Positions 9,446 through 19,900 are shown, counted from the first letter of the stretch. The stretch is 64,000 nt of DNA from JAICSD01 sp963836665 (GCA_963836665.1 CAWIKL010000001.1:558001-622000); one strand, 5' to 3'. Made by a program: numbers and translations. The notes: generated by a model not told the origin, from the letters alone.

Positions 9446-10942
9446 GACCCCTTAGGCTCCGAAGACCTCTTGGCGAGAGTGAACACCGACGCCTGCCACG
9501 GCGTCGCGTCCACGTACAACCCGCGAGTCTGCAGATCGCCGCCGTCGCGGTCGTAGACGGCCTCCTCAATCTGATCCGTGAGCCGCCACTCGACCCTGGC
9601 GAGATCGCCGAATGGAAGGGGGACGAAGCACTGGGCCTGATTGGGCGCGTCGTTCACCGTCACCACGACTCGTGTACCGTCAGGCCCTTGCCACGCATAC
9701 GCGACGAAGCAGTCCGAGGTCCAGTTGCCCTCCCAGGCCGGCCTGCAGTCGAGCAGTTGCCACTCGCCGTCGCGCACGGCCGGTAGCTTCAGCGCTGCGA
9801 GGAGGCGGTCGTAGAACTGCTGCAGGTGCCGATCCACGGCCTCGACCGGACCGCGAACCAGGTGCGGAGAGATCCGCTTCTTCCGTCCCTCGAATTGTCC
9901 CTGATGAAAGAAGCGCAGCCCCGGCGACAGGAATGTGATGACGGCCGCCGCCTCGTGGGCGCCTGGGAGGAACGTCGCGGCCGCGCGCGGCTCGTCGTGG
10001 TTTTCGAGGAAGCGGGCCATCTTGGTCTGGTAATCGAGACCCGCGTGGAGATGCTCGCGGATCGGCCGGGCGTGCCCGTCGCGGAGCCGGTCGTATAGCC
10101 GCTTGTCGTACGTGTAGTCGAATCCCTGCTGCTGCAGCGTCCATTCGAGATCCCAGTAGACCTCCGCCATGAAACAGAAGCCGGGCGCCTGCTCGCGCAC
10201 GTGCGCCGTGGCTCGCGGCCAGAAGGGCTCCGCGCGGAGGCCCCAGGTCCGCTCGAACACGTCGGGGAGCACCAGCATCGCCATGTCGCAGCGCACGCCA
10301 TCGCACTGTCCGGCGATCTTCAGAAGCGTCGCGATCATCGCCTCTTGTGTGGGTGGATTCGCGTAGTTTAACTGCAGCGTGTCGGGCCACCCGGCGAAGT
10401 ACGGATCGCGTCCGTAGGCGAACACGCGACCGCCGTCCGCATCCTGGAGCCGCGTGTAGTTCTGTGGCGCGCGCGCGAGGTCGTCGGCGGTGCCCTGGAC
10501 GTAGTACCCGGGGTGCGCCTGCACCCACGGGTGATCCAGGCCCGTGTGATTCGGGACGAAATCGAGCAGCAGCCGGAGGCCGCGCGCGCGGAGTCGCTCG
10601 CGCAGGCGCGCCAGCGCCGCATCATCTCCCAGCTGATGGTGGACGTCGTATCCGGTGATGGCGAACCCGGACCCCGCGATGTCGTCCTCGCGGAGGTCCG
10701 GCAGCGTGTCCTGAAATTCGTCGCCGCCACTCCGGGTTCGCGCGCGACACGCGCTGCCCTGCCGGGCCCGTCTGCCAGACGCTCAGGAACCAGATCCAAT
10801 CGAAGCCCATACCGGCCAGGCCGTCGAGCTCGGCGTCCGGGATGTCGTCCAGCGTGGCGGGCCGGCCCAGCGACTGGGCCAGCGCCGTCAGCCAGACGCG
10901 CGTGTTGATCTGATAGAGCGACGGATGACGCGGCGGGCCCAT
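9442..10942 (-). pseudogene. Alpha-amylase family glycoside hydrolase (GH13), one frameshift
   Basis: The reconstructed protein is about 500 residues with all four GH13 motifs: DFVPNHTG (region I), GVRCDMA with the nucleophile Asp (II), FMAEVYWD with the acid Glu (III) and ENHDEP (IV). It would cleave alpha-glucans. The frame breaks at about 10719-10724, where one extra base in CGGCGACGAA shifts the N-terminal ~75 residues out of frame; removing it joins PEWRR to FQDTLPDLRE without any other lesion. The start lies one base after the true stop of the GH63 gene and the stop overlaps the SemiSWEET start, so operon structure is intact. It could be a real mutation or a base-calling error. Confidence 0.85.
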
Positions 10943-10943
10943 G

Positions 10944-13682
10944 TCAGCTCACCCGGGACGTTCCACGAACGAAGGCGCCGCCCTTGCCGGCCGCGAGCAG
11001 CGTGTCCGCGTCGAGCGTGGCCAAAGAGCTGGATCAGCGACGCGACCGCGCCCGTCCATCCCGTCTGGTGGCTGGCGCCCAGTCCCGCGCCGTTGTCGCC
11101 GTGGAAATACTCGTAGAAGAGAAGATAGTCGCGCCAGTGCGGGTCTTCCTGGAACGTCTTCGTGCCGCCGTAGACCGGCCGCCGGCCGGACGCGTCCTTG
11201 AGGAAGATCCCCGCGAGGCGGTCGGCGATGTCCTTGGCGACCTCGAAGAGATTCATCATCCGGCCCGAGCCCGTCGGGCATTCCACCTTGAAGCTGTCGC
11301 CGTAGTAGGTGAAGTAGTTCAGAAGCGCCCTGATCAGGATCACGTTGACCGGCATCCAGATGGGCCCGCGCCAGTTGGAGTTGCCGCCGAACATGCCGTT
11401 GTTCGATTCGGCCGGCAGGTAGTCGACGCGGTGTTCCTGGCCGTGCACGTGGAAGGTGTACGGGTGCCGCTCGTGGAACTTCGACAGCGCGCGGATGCCG
11501 TGCGGTCCCAGGAACTCGTTCTCGTCGAGCATCTTCGACAGGATCCGCCGGAGCCGGTCCTCGTTGACCAGCGCCAGCAGTCCCCGCTCGGCCACGCCGA
11601 AATGCCCCGGACCCGTCGCGTGCATCGTCGCCGCCAGTTCGGGCATCCGGCGCAGGCGTTCCTGGATGGCGGCCGTCACTCGCGGGACCCGCTCGCGCTG
11701 CCACTTCTCGACCACCGTGGTCGCGGCCAACGGGAGGAGCCCGACCATCGAGCGGACCTTGAGCCGCGTGGATCGCCCGTCCGGGAGTCGCAGCACGTCG
11801 TAGTAGAAGCCGTCCTCCTCGTCCCACATGCCGTCCGCGCCAGGGCGGTTCATGCCCAGCGCGATGAAGTAGAAGTGCTCGACGAACTTCGACACCATGT
11901 CTTCGTAGGTGGGGTCGTGCGCGGCCAGCTCCACGGCGAGCTCCAGCATGTTCTGGCTGAAGAGGGCCATCCAGGCCGTGCCGTCCGCCTGTTCGAGGTG
12001 GCCGCCGGTCGGCAGCGGCGCGCTGCGGTCGAACACGCCGATGTTGTCGAGGCCGAGGAAGCCGCCCTCGAACACGTTCTTGCCGAAGCGGTCCTTGCGG
12101 TTGACCCACCAGGTGAAGTTCAGCACCAGCTTGTTGAACGTCGCTCTGAGGAACTCGAGGTCCACTTCGCCGCGCAGGGCCTGCTCGGTGCGGTGGAGGA
12201 AGAGCGTGGCGAACGCGTGGACCGGCGGGTTCACGTCGCTGAAGTTCCACTCGTACGCGGGCATCTGGCCGTTCGGGTGCAGGTAGGAGCCGCGCAGCAT
12301 CAGCTTCATCTGGCTCTTGGCGAAGTCGGGATCGGCGATCGAGAGCGGGAGCGCGTGGAAGGCCAGGTCCCAGGCCGCGTACCACGGGTACTCCCACTTG
12401 TCCGGCATCGAGATGACGTCCTCGTTCAGCATGTGGAACCACTCCCAGTTCCGGGTCTGCCGGAAGCCGGAATGGAGCGGGTTGGAGTTGTGCTCGTCCA
12501 GCCAGTTGTCGCCGTCGAAGAAGAAGAACTGCTTGCTCCAGAGCATGCCGGCGATGGCCTGGCGCATCACGTTGGCCGCGTCCGTGCTCACGTGAGGGCG
12601 GCGTGACGGCCTGGTAGAACTCGTCGGCTTCACGCCGCCTCTCGTCGAACAGTGTGTCGAACGCCTTGCCGAATGGCTGGCGCTTCTGTTCACGGACGCT
12701 GCTCGAGAGCCGCAGGCGAATCACCGCGGTCTTGCCGGCGCCGACCTTGACCTGGTAGTGCGCCGCGACCTTGGTGCCCTGCTTCTCGGGATTCACCGCG
12801 TCCTGGCGGCCGTTGACCACGAAGTCGTTGATGCCGTCCTTGACGTGGGCGCTCTCGTTCTTCTGTCCCGGGAAGAGCCGTTCGTGGTTGGTTTCGTTCT
12901 CGGTGAAGAGCAGCGGCACGTCGCCGTCGCACGACAGGACGAACGAACCCAGCAGCGGATGCGACGCCGCGACCGCGGAGGTGCCGGCCGGCGCCTTCGA
13001 TTTGCTCGAGGTGCGGCTTTTCGGCCGCCCGGTTCGATTCGGCAATCCACCGCGACCAGTCGTTGCGGAACCACAGCGTCGGCAGGAGGTGCAGGTCGGC
13101 CGCGTCCGGTCCGCGGTTGGTCGCGGTGATCTTCACCAGGATGTCGTCGGCGGCGCCCTTGGCGTACTCGACGAACACGTCGAAGTAGCGGTTGTCGTTG
13201 AAGACGCCGGTATCGAGCAGCTCGTACTCCATGTCGTCGCGCGAGCGCTGGCTGTTGGTCCGCACCAGGTCGCCGTAGGGATAGGCCGCCTGCGGGTACT
13301 TGTAGAGATACTTCATGTACGAGTGCGTCGGCGTGCTATCGAGGTAGAAGTAGTACTCCTTCACGTCCTCGCCGTGGTTGCCCTGGCTGTTGGTCAGCCC
13401 GAAGAGCCGCTCCTTGAGGATCGGATCCTTGCCGTTCCATAGCGCCAGGCTGAAGCAGAGGCGCTGCTTGTCGTCGGAAATGCCGGCGATGCCGTCTTCG
13501 CCCCAGCGGTAGGCGCGGGAGCGGGCGTGATCGTGGGTGAAGAAGTTCCAGGCGTCGCCCGTTTCGCTGTAGTCCTCGCGCACCGTGCCCCACTGCCGTT
13601 CGCTGAGGTACGGCCCCCACTTCTTCCAGGCGGCGGTTCCAGTGCGGGCTTCTTCCAATCGAGCGTGTTCCCTCGTCGACAT
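10944..13682 (-). pseudogene. GH63/MGH1-like glucosidase, three frameshifts
   Basis: The gene encodes a ~910-residue protein of the glucosidase/mannosylglycerate-hydrolase-like GH63 group, with an N-terminal beta domain and a C-terminal (alpha/alpha)6 barrel (for example WEYPWYAAWDLAFHA and GGNSNWRGPIWMP). Three single-base insertions split it: near 12996-13010 (after LEQIE), near 12590-12594 (TCACGTGAGC) and near 11023 (TTTGGCC). Undoing the last gives a stop at 10944, exactly one base before the amylase ATG, which supports the repair. The start at 13682 has GAGGAG upstream; the frame also opens at 13712. A paralogue is at 29426. As written, no full-length enzyme can be made. Confidence 0.85.
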
Positions 13683-13704
13683 AGCTCTCCTCACTCGGTT
13701 CCGA

Positions 13705-14746
13705 TCACGCATCGGCGAACTGGATGACGACCTTGATGTCGTCCGGCTGGCGGTGCAGCGCGTTCATGAATGCCTCGGGCTTCTCGCGCCGCGACAGGAG
13801 GCGCGCCAGCCATGTCGCATCCGCGTGAGCCAACGCCTGTCCCGCCTTGTACCAATGTCGCTTGTTGGCGTTGACGCTCCCGACGATGACGTTGTTCTGG
13901 AGCACCATCGTCGCGGCGAGGTCGGCCGTGGAGTGGCCGACCGTCCGGCCGCCAGTGCCGACGGCGGTGAGGCAGACGATACCGCCGGCGCCGACGACGT
14001 TCACCGAATCGGCGATCACTTGGCCGACGCCCGACGACCACGTCGGGCCGGAATCCCACGTCCGCGGCGCGGCCAGTGTGATACGTCGCTGCGAGGGCGC
14101 GAACCAGATCGGGCTTGGTGCCCGATTCGACGCGATCGAGGACGTGGACCTCGAGCCCGTGCTGCTTGCCAGCCAGTGCCGCCAGCAAGCCGATCGGTCC
14201 GGCGCCAGTGACGAGCACCGTGTGCGGGTCCCAGAACGCGCGCTGGCCGATCGTGAGGACCTGCTCCCACGCCTTCGTCACGACGGTCGTGGGTTCCAGC
14301 AGCACGCCGAGTCGGCCGAGCGAGGAGTCGACCTTCATCGCGTACTCGGGTTCGATCCGCCACCGCTCCGACATCAAGCCGTCGATTTCCTTGATACCCC
14401 GCTCGGTGTACTGGCCGTTACGGCACATGTCCCATTCACCGATCGCACAATTCGGACACGGCACGGGGTCGGGACGCCGGACGATGCCGACGACGAGGTC
14501 GCCTTCGCGGAAGGCACTGGTCGGACCGGGGTCGACGACGCGGCCGAGCGACTCATGGCCGAGCACGAGCCGCGTCTTGCCCGGCGGCGCCCAGCCATAC
14601 TTGCCCTCGACGATTTCGACGTCGGTCCCACACACGCCGACGGCGATCGCCTCGACGAGCACGGACCCGTCGCGCGGGTCGGGCTCGGGGACGTCCTCGA
14701 GGCGCGAGCTACCGGGTGTCTGCGGCTGGACGGTGATGGCCTTCAT
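13705..14746 (-). pseudogene. Zinc-dependent glucose 1-dehydrogenase, frameshifted
   Basis: A medium-chain dehydrogenase that oxidises glucose with NAD(P)+. The N-terminal half shows GVCGTDVEIVEGKYGWAPPG and LVLGHESLGRV, then zinc-site cysteines around PCPNCAIGEWDMCRNG. The Rossmann motif VTGAGPIGLLAALAG is intact. The frame breaks at about 14042-14050. By family comparison about eight bases encoding the usual ECTG after DVVV are lost; the remaining C-terminus (GVGQVIADSVNVV to FADA) continues in another frame and stops at 13705. The start at 14746 (MKAITVQP) is the family norm. It heads the sugar operon. Identification as glucose dehydrogenase rests on the overall pattern, not a test. Confidence 0.8.
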
Positions 14747-15243
14747 GTCGATCGCAACGCCCTCAGCTGTCTTAGGCGCCTGACATTGACGCCGACGCCA
14801 CTCATGCCGAACCGTCTCCACAGGGTCGAATGCGTCGCCGCGCGCCGAGTCCCCTTAAGCCGGCGTCATTGAGATTCCGAATGGATTTTCAACCTCAGCA
14901 TGCAATGAGCCAGCCGTCGCGAGAAGTCCCGCCTATCGAAGAAACAGCGTATCGGAGAGCCTCCCTCCGGTAGGCCGTAGCCGCGCCCACTGATTCCGGA
15001 GGCACGCCGTGCGCCATGGCGACTCCTTCGCCGAGGAGTCTTCCGCGGAACGACAGCGTCATACCGGAAATCCGAGCCAAGTGGCCATTGCTCATAGGGC
15101 CACATGTCGTGGCAACGATTTCGCAATCGGCGCCAATCAACCTGACGCTATCAGCACGGCTCGCCGTCAAAGTCTGACCAAATCCGGCCAGAAAGAGCTT
15201 AAGTCTGCCCAAGTCATCTCGCCGTATTGCACGAGGAATTCCG
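14747..15243. other. Intergenic region between divergent operons
   Basis: About 500 bp between the leftward sugar operon and the rightward carbonic anhydrase gene. No frame on either strand looks like a real protein. It should hold promoters for both directions, but I could not pick out a convincing -35/-10 pair. A GAGG ribosome site precedes 15244. Confidence 0.5.
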
Positions 15244-16065
15244 ATGAAGCGATTCAACCAAGCCATGGTCGTGATGATGGGTGTCGCGGTCTCCACGCTC
15301 TTGGCTCAGGCGCTGGAATCCGCGAGCCGCGAGCCCGCGGCCGCCCAGGAAAAGCACTGGGCCTACGAAGACGGCGCCAAGACGGTCGGTCCCGCGAAGT
15401 GGGGCACACTCGCCGGCGATGCGACGTGCTCGACGGGCAAACAGCAGGCGCCCATCAACCTGCGCACAGGCATGGCGACACCGCAGGACCTCCCGAATCT
15501 GGTGTTTGCGTATAGGCCGTCCCGCCTCTCGATCACCAACAACGGCCACACGGAACAGATGACGTACCAGGCGGGCTCCACCCTCGGCCGCGTGGGAACC
15601 CAAGACAGATGGACGCTCGCGCAATTCCACTTCCACGACCCGAGCGAGCACACCGTAGATGGCACGTCGTATCCGATCGAAATGCACCTCGTTCACCTCG
15701 ACGCCGCCGGGAAACCGGCAGTGGTCGTAGCCGTCTTCATTCAGGAGGGCAAGGAGAACGTTGCGCTCGCGCCGGCGTTCCAGAGCCTGCCCGCCAAGGA
15801 AGGCGACACGGTGGCTCGGCCGGGAGAAACCATCGATGCCGCCGCGTTGCTGCCGGCCGACAGGACCTTCTTTACCTACGCGGGCTCGCTGACCACACCG
15901 CCCTGCACCGAAGGCGTCACGTGGTACGTGATGAAGGTGCCGATCGAGATGTCACGCGCGCAGATCGCCGCGTTCACGGAGCTCGAACACCTCAGGCACA
16001 ACAACCGGCCGATCCAGAGTCTCGGTGGCCGCGTCGTGCTGATCGATTCCACGCCTGACAAGTAG
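15244..16065 (+). CDS. Alpha-type carbonic anhydrase, exported
   Basis: Alpha-carbonic anhydrases hydrate CO2 to bicarbonate, usually in the periplasm. The 273-residue protein has an N-terminal hydrophobic signal, the WAYEDGA opening, the QQAPINL segment, and the zinc ligands in FHFHDPSEHT (two His) and EMHLVH (third His). The SLTTPPCTEGVTW substrate-site strand is present. The cysteines in DATCSTG and PPCTEG can form the usual disulfide. Length and order are normal and the gene is intact. It lies 55 bp upstream of the cytochrome b-molybdopterin fusion on the same strand. Confidence 0.94.
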   Translation: MKRFNQAMVVMMGVAVSTLLAQALESASREPAAAQEKHWAYEDGAKTVGPAKWGTLAGDATCSTGKQQAPINLRTGMATPQDLPNLVFAYRPSRLSITNNGHTEQMTYQAGSTLGRVGTQDRWTLAQFHFHDPSEHTVDGTSYPIEMHLVHLDAAGKPAVVVAVFIQEGKENVALAPAFQSLPAKEGDTVARPGETIDAAALLPADRTFFTYAGSLTTPPCTEGVTWYVMKVPIEMSRAQIAAFTELEHLRHNNRPIQSLGGRVVLIDSTPDK

Positions 16066-16120
16066 CGTTGCCAAGACACCGGGTTGACATTCGATCGCCG
16101 GCGACGAGGAGTTGAGATCA

Positions 16121-17884
16121 ATGCCTGAGCGCCCGAGCTGGACCCCAGCCCCTCTGTCGCCCGACGGTGTGCGTAGCTTTCGGCAGCAGCTCACAGTGGG
16201 CGAGGATGCCGTCGATGTCACGAAGTGGTTTCCCGAATCGTACGGCATCCCGCCGCGCGTGCGTATCGGCCGGAACCGGTGGTTCAATCTCCTCTGGTTG
16301 CTGCCGATCGGCTTCGTGGTCCTGATCTCCGCGGTGGCGGTCGCGCAGGGTCTGCGCGCGATCCCATCGGTCGAGGACTTCATCGCCCGGTATCCCGGCA
16401 CCATCGTGTCGGCGGAGGCGCACGAGAACCCGGGCTTTCCCGTCTGGGTCGGGGTGCAGCACTTCTTCAACGTGTTCCTGATGATCTTCATCCTCCGGTC
16501 TGGAATACAGATCCTCAGTGATCATCCACGGCTGTACTGGACCCGTCACAGCACACCGGGCAAGGACTGGTTCCGCTTCCAAAAAGAGGTGCCGACCGAG
16601 GGGCCGTGGACGGCGAAGCAAGACTCGGTCAGCTTGGCTGGACAGATCGGTCTTCCGGGCCTTCGGCACTCCATCGGCCTGGCGCGCTGGTGGCATCTCG
16701 GTGTCGATACGCTGTGGCTCCTGAACGGCCTGGTCTTTTACGTGCTGTTGTTCGCCACGGGCCATTGGCGGCGAGTCGTGCCGACCAGTTGGGACGTGAT
16801 CCCCAATGCGCTCTCCGTCCAGATTCAGTACTTGTCGTTACAGTGGCCGGCCGAGCACGGGTGGGTCGCGTACAACAGCCTCCAGTTGATCGCCTACTTC
16901 GTCACGATCTTCATCGCCGCCCCCGCGGCGCTCATCACCGGGCTGGGGATGTCGCCCGCGCTGTCGACGCGGTTCAAGCGGCTCAGTCGCGTGCTCAGCA
17001 TCCAGACCGCCCGATCCCTCCATTTCCTCGTGTTTGTCTGGTTCTTGATCTTCATCGTGACGCACGTGCTGTTCGTGTTCACGACCGGTCTGCGCGCGAA
17101 CCTGAACCACATCTACGGCGGGCGCGACGACGACAGTTGGATCGGCTTGACTGTCTTCGCGCTCTCGATGGTCGTGCTCATTGTCGGCTGGGTTGCGGCC
17201 ACGCCGCTCACGTTGCGATACCCGCGTGTCGTGCAGCGTGTCGGGTTCGCGCTGATCGGGCCGGTGCAGGGGTTGTTCGAACATGTCGATTCGACCGCCG
17301 GCCTCTACACCGAGCGCGACATCTCTCCGTATTTCTGGCGCAACGGGAAACTCCCCGACTCCGAGAAGTACGCGGCCTTGCTCGCGAGTAACTTCGCGGG
17401 GGCCCGGCTTCGGATCGGCGGGCTGGTCGACAACCCCGTCGACCTCACGCTCGAGGAGTTGCGGGCGCTGCCGCATCACGAACAGATCACGCAGCACTTC
17501 TGCATCCAGGGCTGGTCGGGCGTCGCCAAGTGGGGCGGTGTGTCGCTGCAGACGATCCTCGACCTCGTGCGCCCGAAGCCCGAGGCGAAGTGGGTCGTGT
17601 TTTACTCCTTTGCTGACGGTCCCGAGGGAGGCATCTATTACGACGTGCACGCGATCGAGCAGATGCGCTACACGTTGACGATGCTCGCCTACGACATGAA
17701 CGGCAAGCCGCTGCCGCCCGACCACGGCGCGCCCCTGCGGCTGCGCAACGAGACGCAGCTCGGGTTCAAGCAGGTGAAGTGGATCAAGGGCCTGGAGTTC
17801 GTCGCCGACTTCGCCGACATCGGCGGCGGCCACGGCGGGTACCACCAGGATCACGAGTTTTTCGGCTACCGACAATCCATCTGA
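16121..17884 (+). CDS. Membrane cytochrome b fused to a molybdopterin oxidoreductase domain
   Basis: The first ~360 residues form a membrane cytochrome b-like domain. Histidines in QHFFNVF, WWHLG, SLHFLVF and VTHVLF lie in hydrophobic segments, enough for two b-hemes. The last ~210 residues are a sulfite-oxidase/MsrP-type molybdopterin domain, with the probable Mo-ligand Cys at residue 461 in HFCIQGWSG. In the YedY/YedZ (MsrP/MsrQ) systems these parts are separate proteins; here they are fused, implying electrons pass directly between membrane pool and Mo centre. No Tat signal is visible, so the side of the Mo domain is unclear. The start at 16121 has GAGGAG upstream. The final codons abut the broken traG-like gene. 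Confidence 0.85.
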   Translation: MPERPSWTPAPLSPDGVRSFRQQLTVGEDAVDVTKWFPESYGIPPRVRIGRNRWFNLLWLLPIGFVVLISAVAVAQGLRAIPSVEDFIARYPGTIVSAEAHENPGFPVWVGVQHFFNVFLMIFILRSGIQILSDHPRLYWTRHSTPGKDWFRFQKEVPTEGPWTAKQDSVSLAGQIGLPGLRHSIGLARWWHLGVDTLWLLNGLVFYVLLFATGHWRRVVPTSWDVIPNALSVQIQYLSLQWPAEHGWVAYNSLQLIAYFVTIFIAAPAALITGLGMSPALSTRFKRLSRVLSIQTARSLHFLVFVWFLIFIVTHVLFVFTTGLRANLNHIYGGRDDDSWIGLTVFALSMVVLIVGWVAATPLTLRYPRVVQRVGFALIGPVQGLFEHVDSTAGLYTERDISPYFWRNGKLPDSEKYAALLASNFAGARLRIGGLVDNPVDLTLEELRALPHHEQITQHFCIQGWSGVAKWGGVSLQTILDLVRPKPEAKWVVFYSFADGPEGGIYYDVHAIEQMRYTLTMLAYDMNGKPLPPDHGAPLRLRNETQLGFKQVKWIKGLEFVADFADIGGGHGGYHQDHEFFGYRQSI

Positions 17885-19536
17885 CAGTTCCGGAAAGATC
17901 TTCGTGCGCAGCCCTTGCAGCAGCGTGCGCCAGGACTCGCCGGTCAGCGCAGAGCGGAGTGAGCTGATGCTCTGCGTCGCGACCAGCGGAATGCACCGCG
18001 CCTGACGCGCGAGCGAGAAGGACTTCTCGTCCCCGGAGGGCTCGTTCTCGCCGGTCGTCGCGAACGCCTGGTACTCATCGCACACGAACAGCACGGGTCG
18101 CCGGCTACGGGCGGCATCCCGATCCATCTGGTGGACACGATTGAGCACAGCCCGTTGGAAGTCCTGCTTCAACATCGTGCCCAGTGCGCGCGCCAACCCG
18201 GGATTCATGGCGAGGGGGAAGTTGAGCGCGACGATCTTCCCTTGCTCAATCAGCTCGGCGAGCGGCGGCAAGGGCGTCCCAAGGATGCCGCCCGGGTTGC
18301 GCGCGGGATCGTACGTGTCCTTCGGCGGGCAGAAGGTGTACTTGACGCGCGGATTGTCGTCGAACAGCGAGAGAAAGACACTGATCCCTTCGATGATGGA
18401 TGTGCGGAGCTTGGGCTCGATCCGCGTCTAGTCATCCTCGAACCACCGCTTGACGGCCTCGAATTGCGCCACCTTGTCGGCCCACCGTGCGGGCGGCGTC
18501 GCATGCTCGAGCGTCCAGCTGATGCCGGTCGATCCGAGCGCCTCCGCGAGATCGGCGGACCATTCCGCCCACGTCCGAGTCCCGGTCGCGTCGTCGTGCC
18601 ACGCCCAGCCTTTGAGCACCGTCGTGAAGAGGTGCTCCCGTTTGTCGACGACGATGCGGCGGTGGTTCGCGCGGAAGTACCGCTCCCCGTCCGCAATCCG
18701 AGCCCGCAGCTTGTCGGCGTTGATGACGTGTTCGTAGACCGAAAGAGCGTGACGTAGTCATCGAGCACCTGGTGCAGCAGGATCACGAACTTGACGAGAT
18801 TGGTGCTCGCCTGCTGCCAGAACGGCTCCTTGCCGCGGCCAAAGAGATTGGTCATCAACGTGGCGATGCCGTAGGCGAGCGCATACGCGTCGAGATCGTT
18901 GTGCAGCGGGTTGTAGCGATACGGCGAATCGAGGCTGACCTCGACGTAGTCGTCTTCCCGACCGTGGCGACGCAGGATGTCGGGGACCTGCCGGCAGAAG
19001 TCACCCTTCACCTCAAGCACCAAGCCGGCGGCCTTGCGCGCGGGATCGGTCGCGCGGTACGCGAGGAGCTGGTCGACATACGGATACATACAGGCCGAGG
19101 TCTTGCCCGACCCGATGGCACTAACGACGAGGATGCCGGTGTACAGGCCGCGCTCTGGAATGGCGAGCCACGTCGGCCGCTCGGCGCGCGTCGGGGCGGT
19201 GCGGTGGTGGCACTCGCCGAGGACCACGAACAGATCCTCGCGCTGCTCCGGTGCGGGGTACGCCGGCAGCGGCCCCAGAGTCGTCGGGCGGACATGACGG
19301 CCTACAAAGATGTAGAAGCACGAGCACGCGATGCTGGCCAGGAAGAAGGCCGAGGAGAACCACAGGGCCGCGTATGTGTACGTGAACCCGGCATACAGGA
19401 TGGGCCGCTTCAGGTGCACGAGGGTGAGGACCGCCTGGTCCGCCGGAAATGGGTAGGCGTGCAGCCCTACCGTGCCGGCGACGGCGCTCACGCTGAGACT
19501 GAGTACGGTACGGGAGTCGGTCAGCCGAGGCATCAC
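17880..19536 (-). pseudogene. TraG/VirD4-type conjugation coupling protein, broken and truncated
   Basis: A type IV coupling protein that would feed DNA to a conjugation apparatus. The N-terminal part has two membrane segments and the Walker A VVSAIGSGKTSACMYP; after the lesions a Walker B-like PVLFVCDEYQAFA remains. Three defects are visible. One base is missing near 18735-18740 (after YVTLF). There is an in-frame TAG at 18428-18430 between WFEDD and RIEPKLRTS, where relatives have Trp. Homology ends at about 17880 (TKIFPELSD), against the stop of the molybdopterin fusion gene. No relaxase or mating-pair genes are nearby, so the island is at most a mobilisation remnant. Confidence 0.82.
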
Positions 19537-19543
19537 TGACCTC

Positions 19544-19813
19544 TCAGTCCCGGCGCACGCACGGCGCCTCGGGTGCGTTCTTGACAGGGTGACGAGCCGA
19601 TGCCGTCACGCCTTCGTCGGGATGCTCGGCGCGCCACGCGACGAAGTCACGGTCGCGCACGAGCGTCGTCTCGATCAATTGATTGAGGACGTATTCGACG
19701 GCGTCGCCGATGAACCGCGCATAGAGCACGAGCGCGTCGCGATTGGGTTCCTGCAGACGGCAAATGTGGCGTACGGATCGGATCCGATGCGGACGTCCTT
19801 TGATGATCGGCAT
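19544..19813 (-). CDS. Small hypothetical protein upstream of the traG-like gene
   Basis: An 89-residue protein, mostly helical (MPIIKGRPHRIRSVRHI..., DAVEYVLNQLIETTLVRD...). It ends 7 bp before the coupling-protein start on the same strand, so they probably form one transcript. The composition looks genuinely coding. The ATG at 19813 is preferred; another start at 19828 is possible. No family is recognised; by position it is probably part of the conjugation or mobilisation module. Confidence 0.6.
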   Translation of the reverse strand: MPIIKGRPHRIRSVRHICRLQEPNRDALVLYARFIGDAVEYVLNQLIETTLVRDRDFVAWRAEHPDEGVTASARHPVKNAPEAPCVRRD

Positions 19814-19846
19814 GGTGCACTCCGTCACTCATGAGCAGCGTCGAGG

Positions 19847-19900
19847 GCCCCGGGGGAGCGACCCCACTGATCGTCGGGGGTGGGGTCGCTCCCCCGGGGC
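19847..19900. repeat. Perfect 21-bp inverted repeat with 12-nt loop
   Basis: GCCCCGGGGGAGCGACCCCAC (19847-19867) is exactly complementary to 19880-19900, with a 12-base loop between. There is no T-run on either side, so an ordinary intrinsic terminator is not supported. It lies in the ~230-bp space between two leftward gene groups of the mobilisation region, where a cruciform, nic region or protein site is possible. Confidence 0.7.

Noticed and set aside
10984..12606. 540-codon open frame on the plus strand
   Set aside because: It is exactly antisense to the GH63 gene and has the Val/Glu/Arg-rich composition of GC-rich antisense frames.
15009..15515. Plus-strand frame ahead of and across the carbonic anhydrase start
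   Set aside because: It overlaps the carbonic anhydrase gene in another frame and has low-complexity Arg/Gly/Ala composition.
19847..19900. Hairpin as an intrinsic terminator
   Set aside because: The stem is strong but no T-run follows on either strand, and the loop is long. It was kept as an unexplained inverted repeat.
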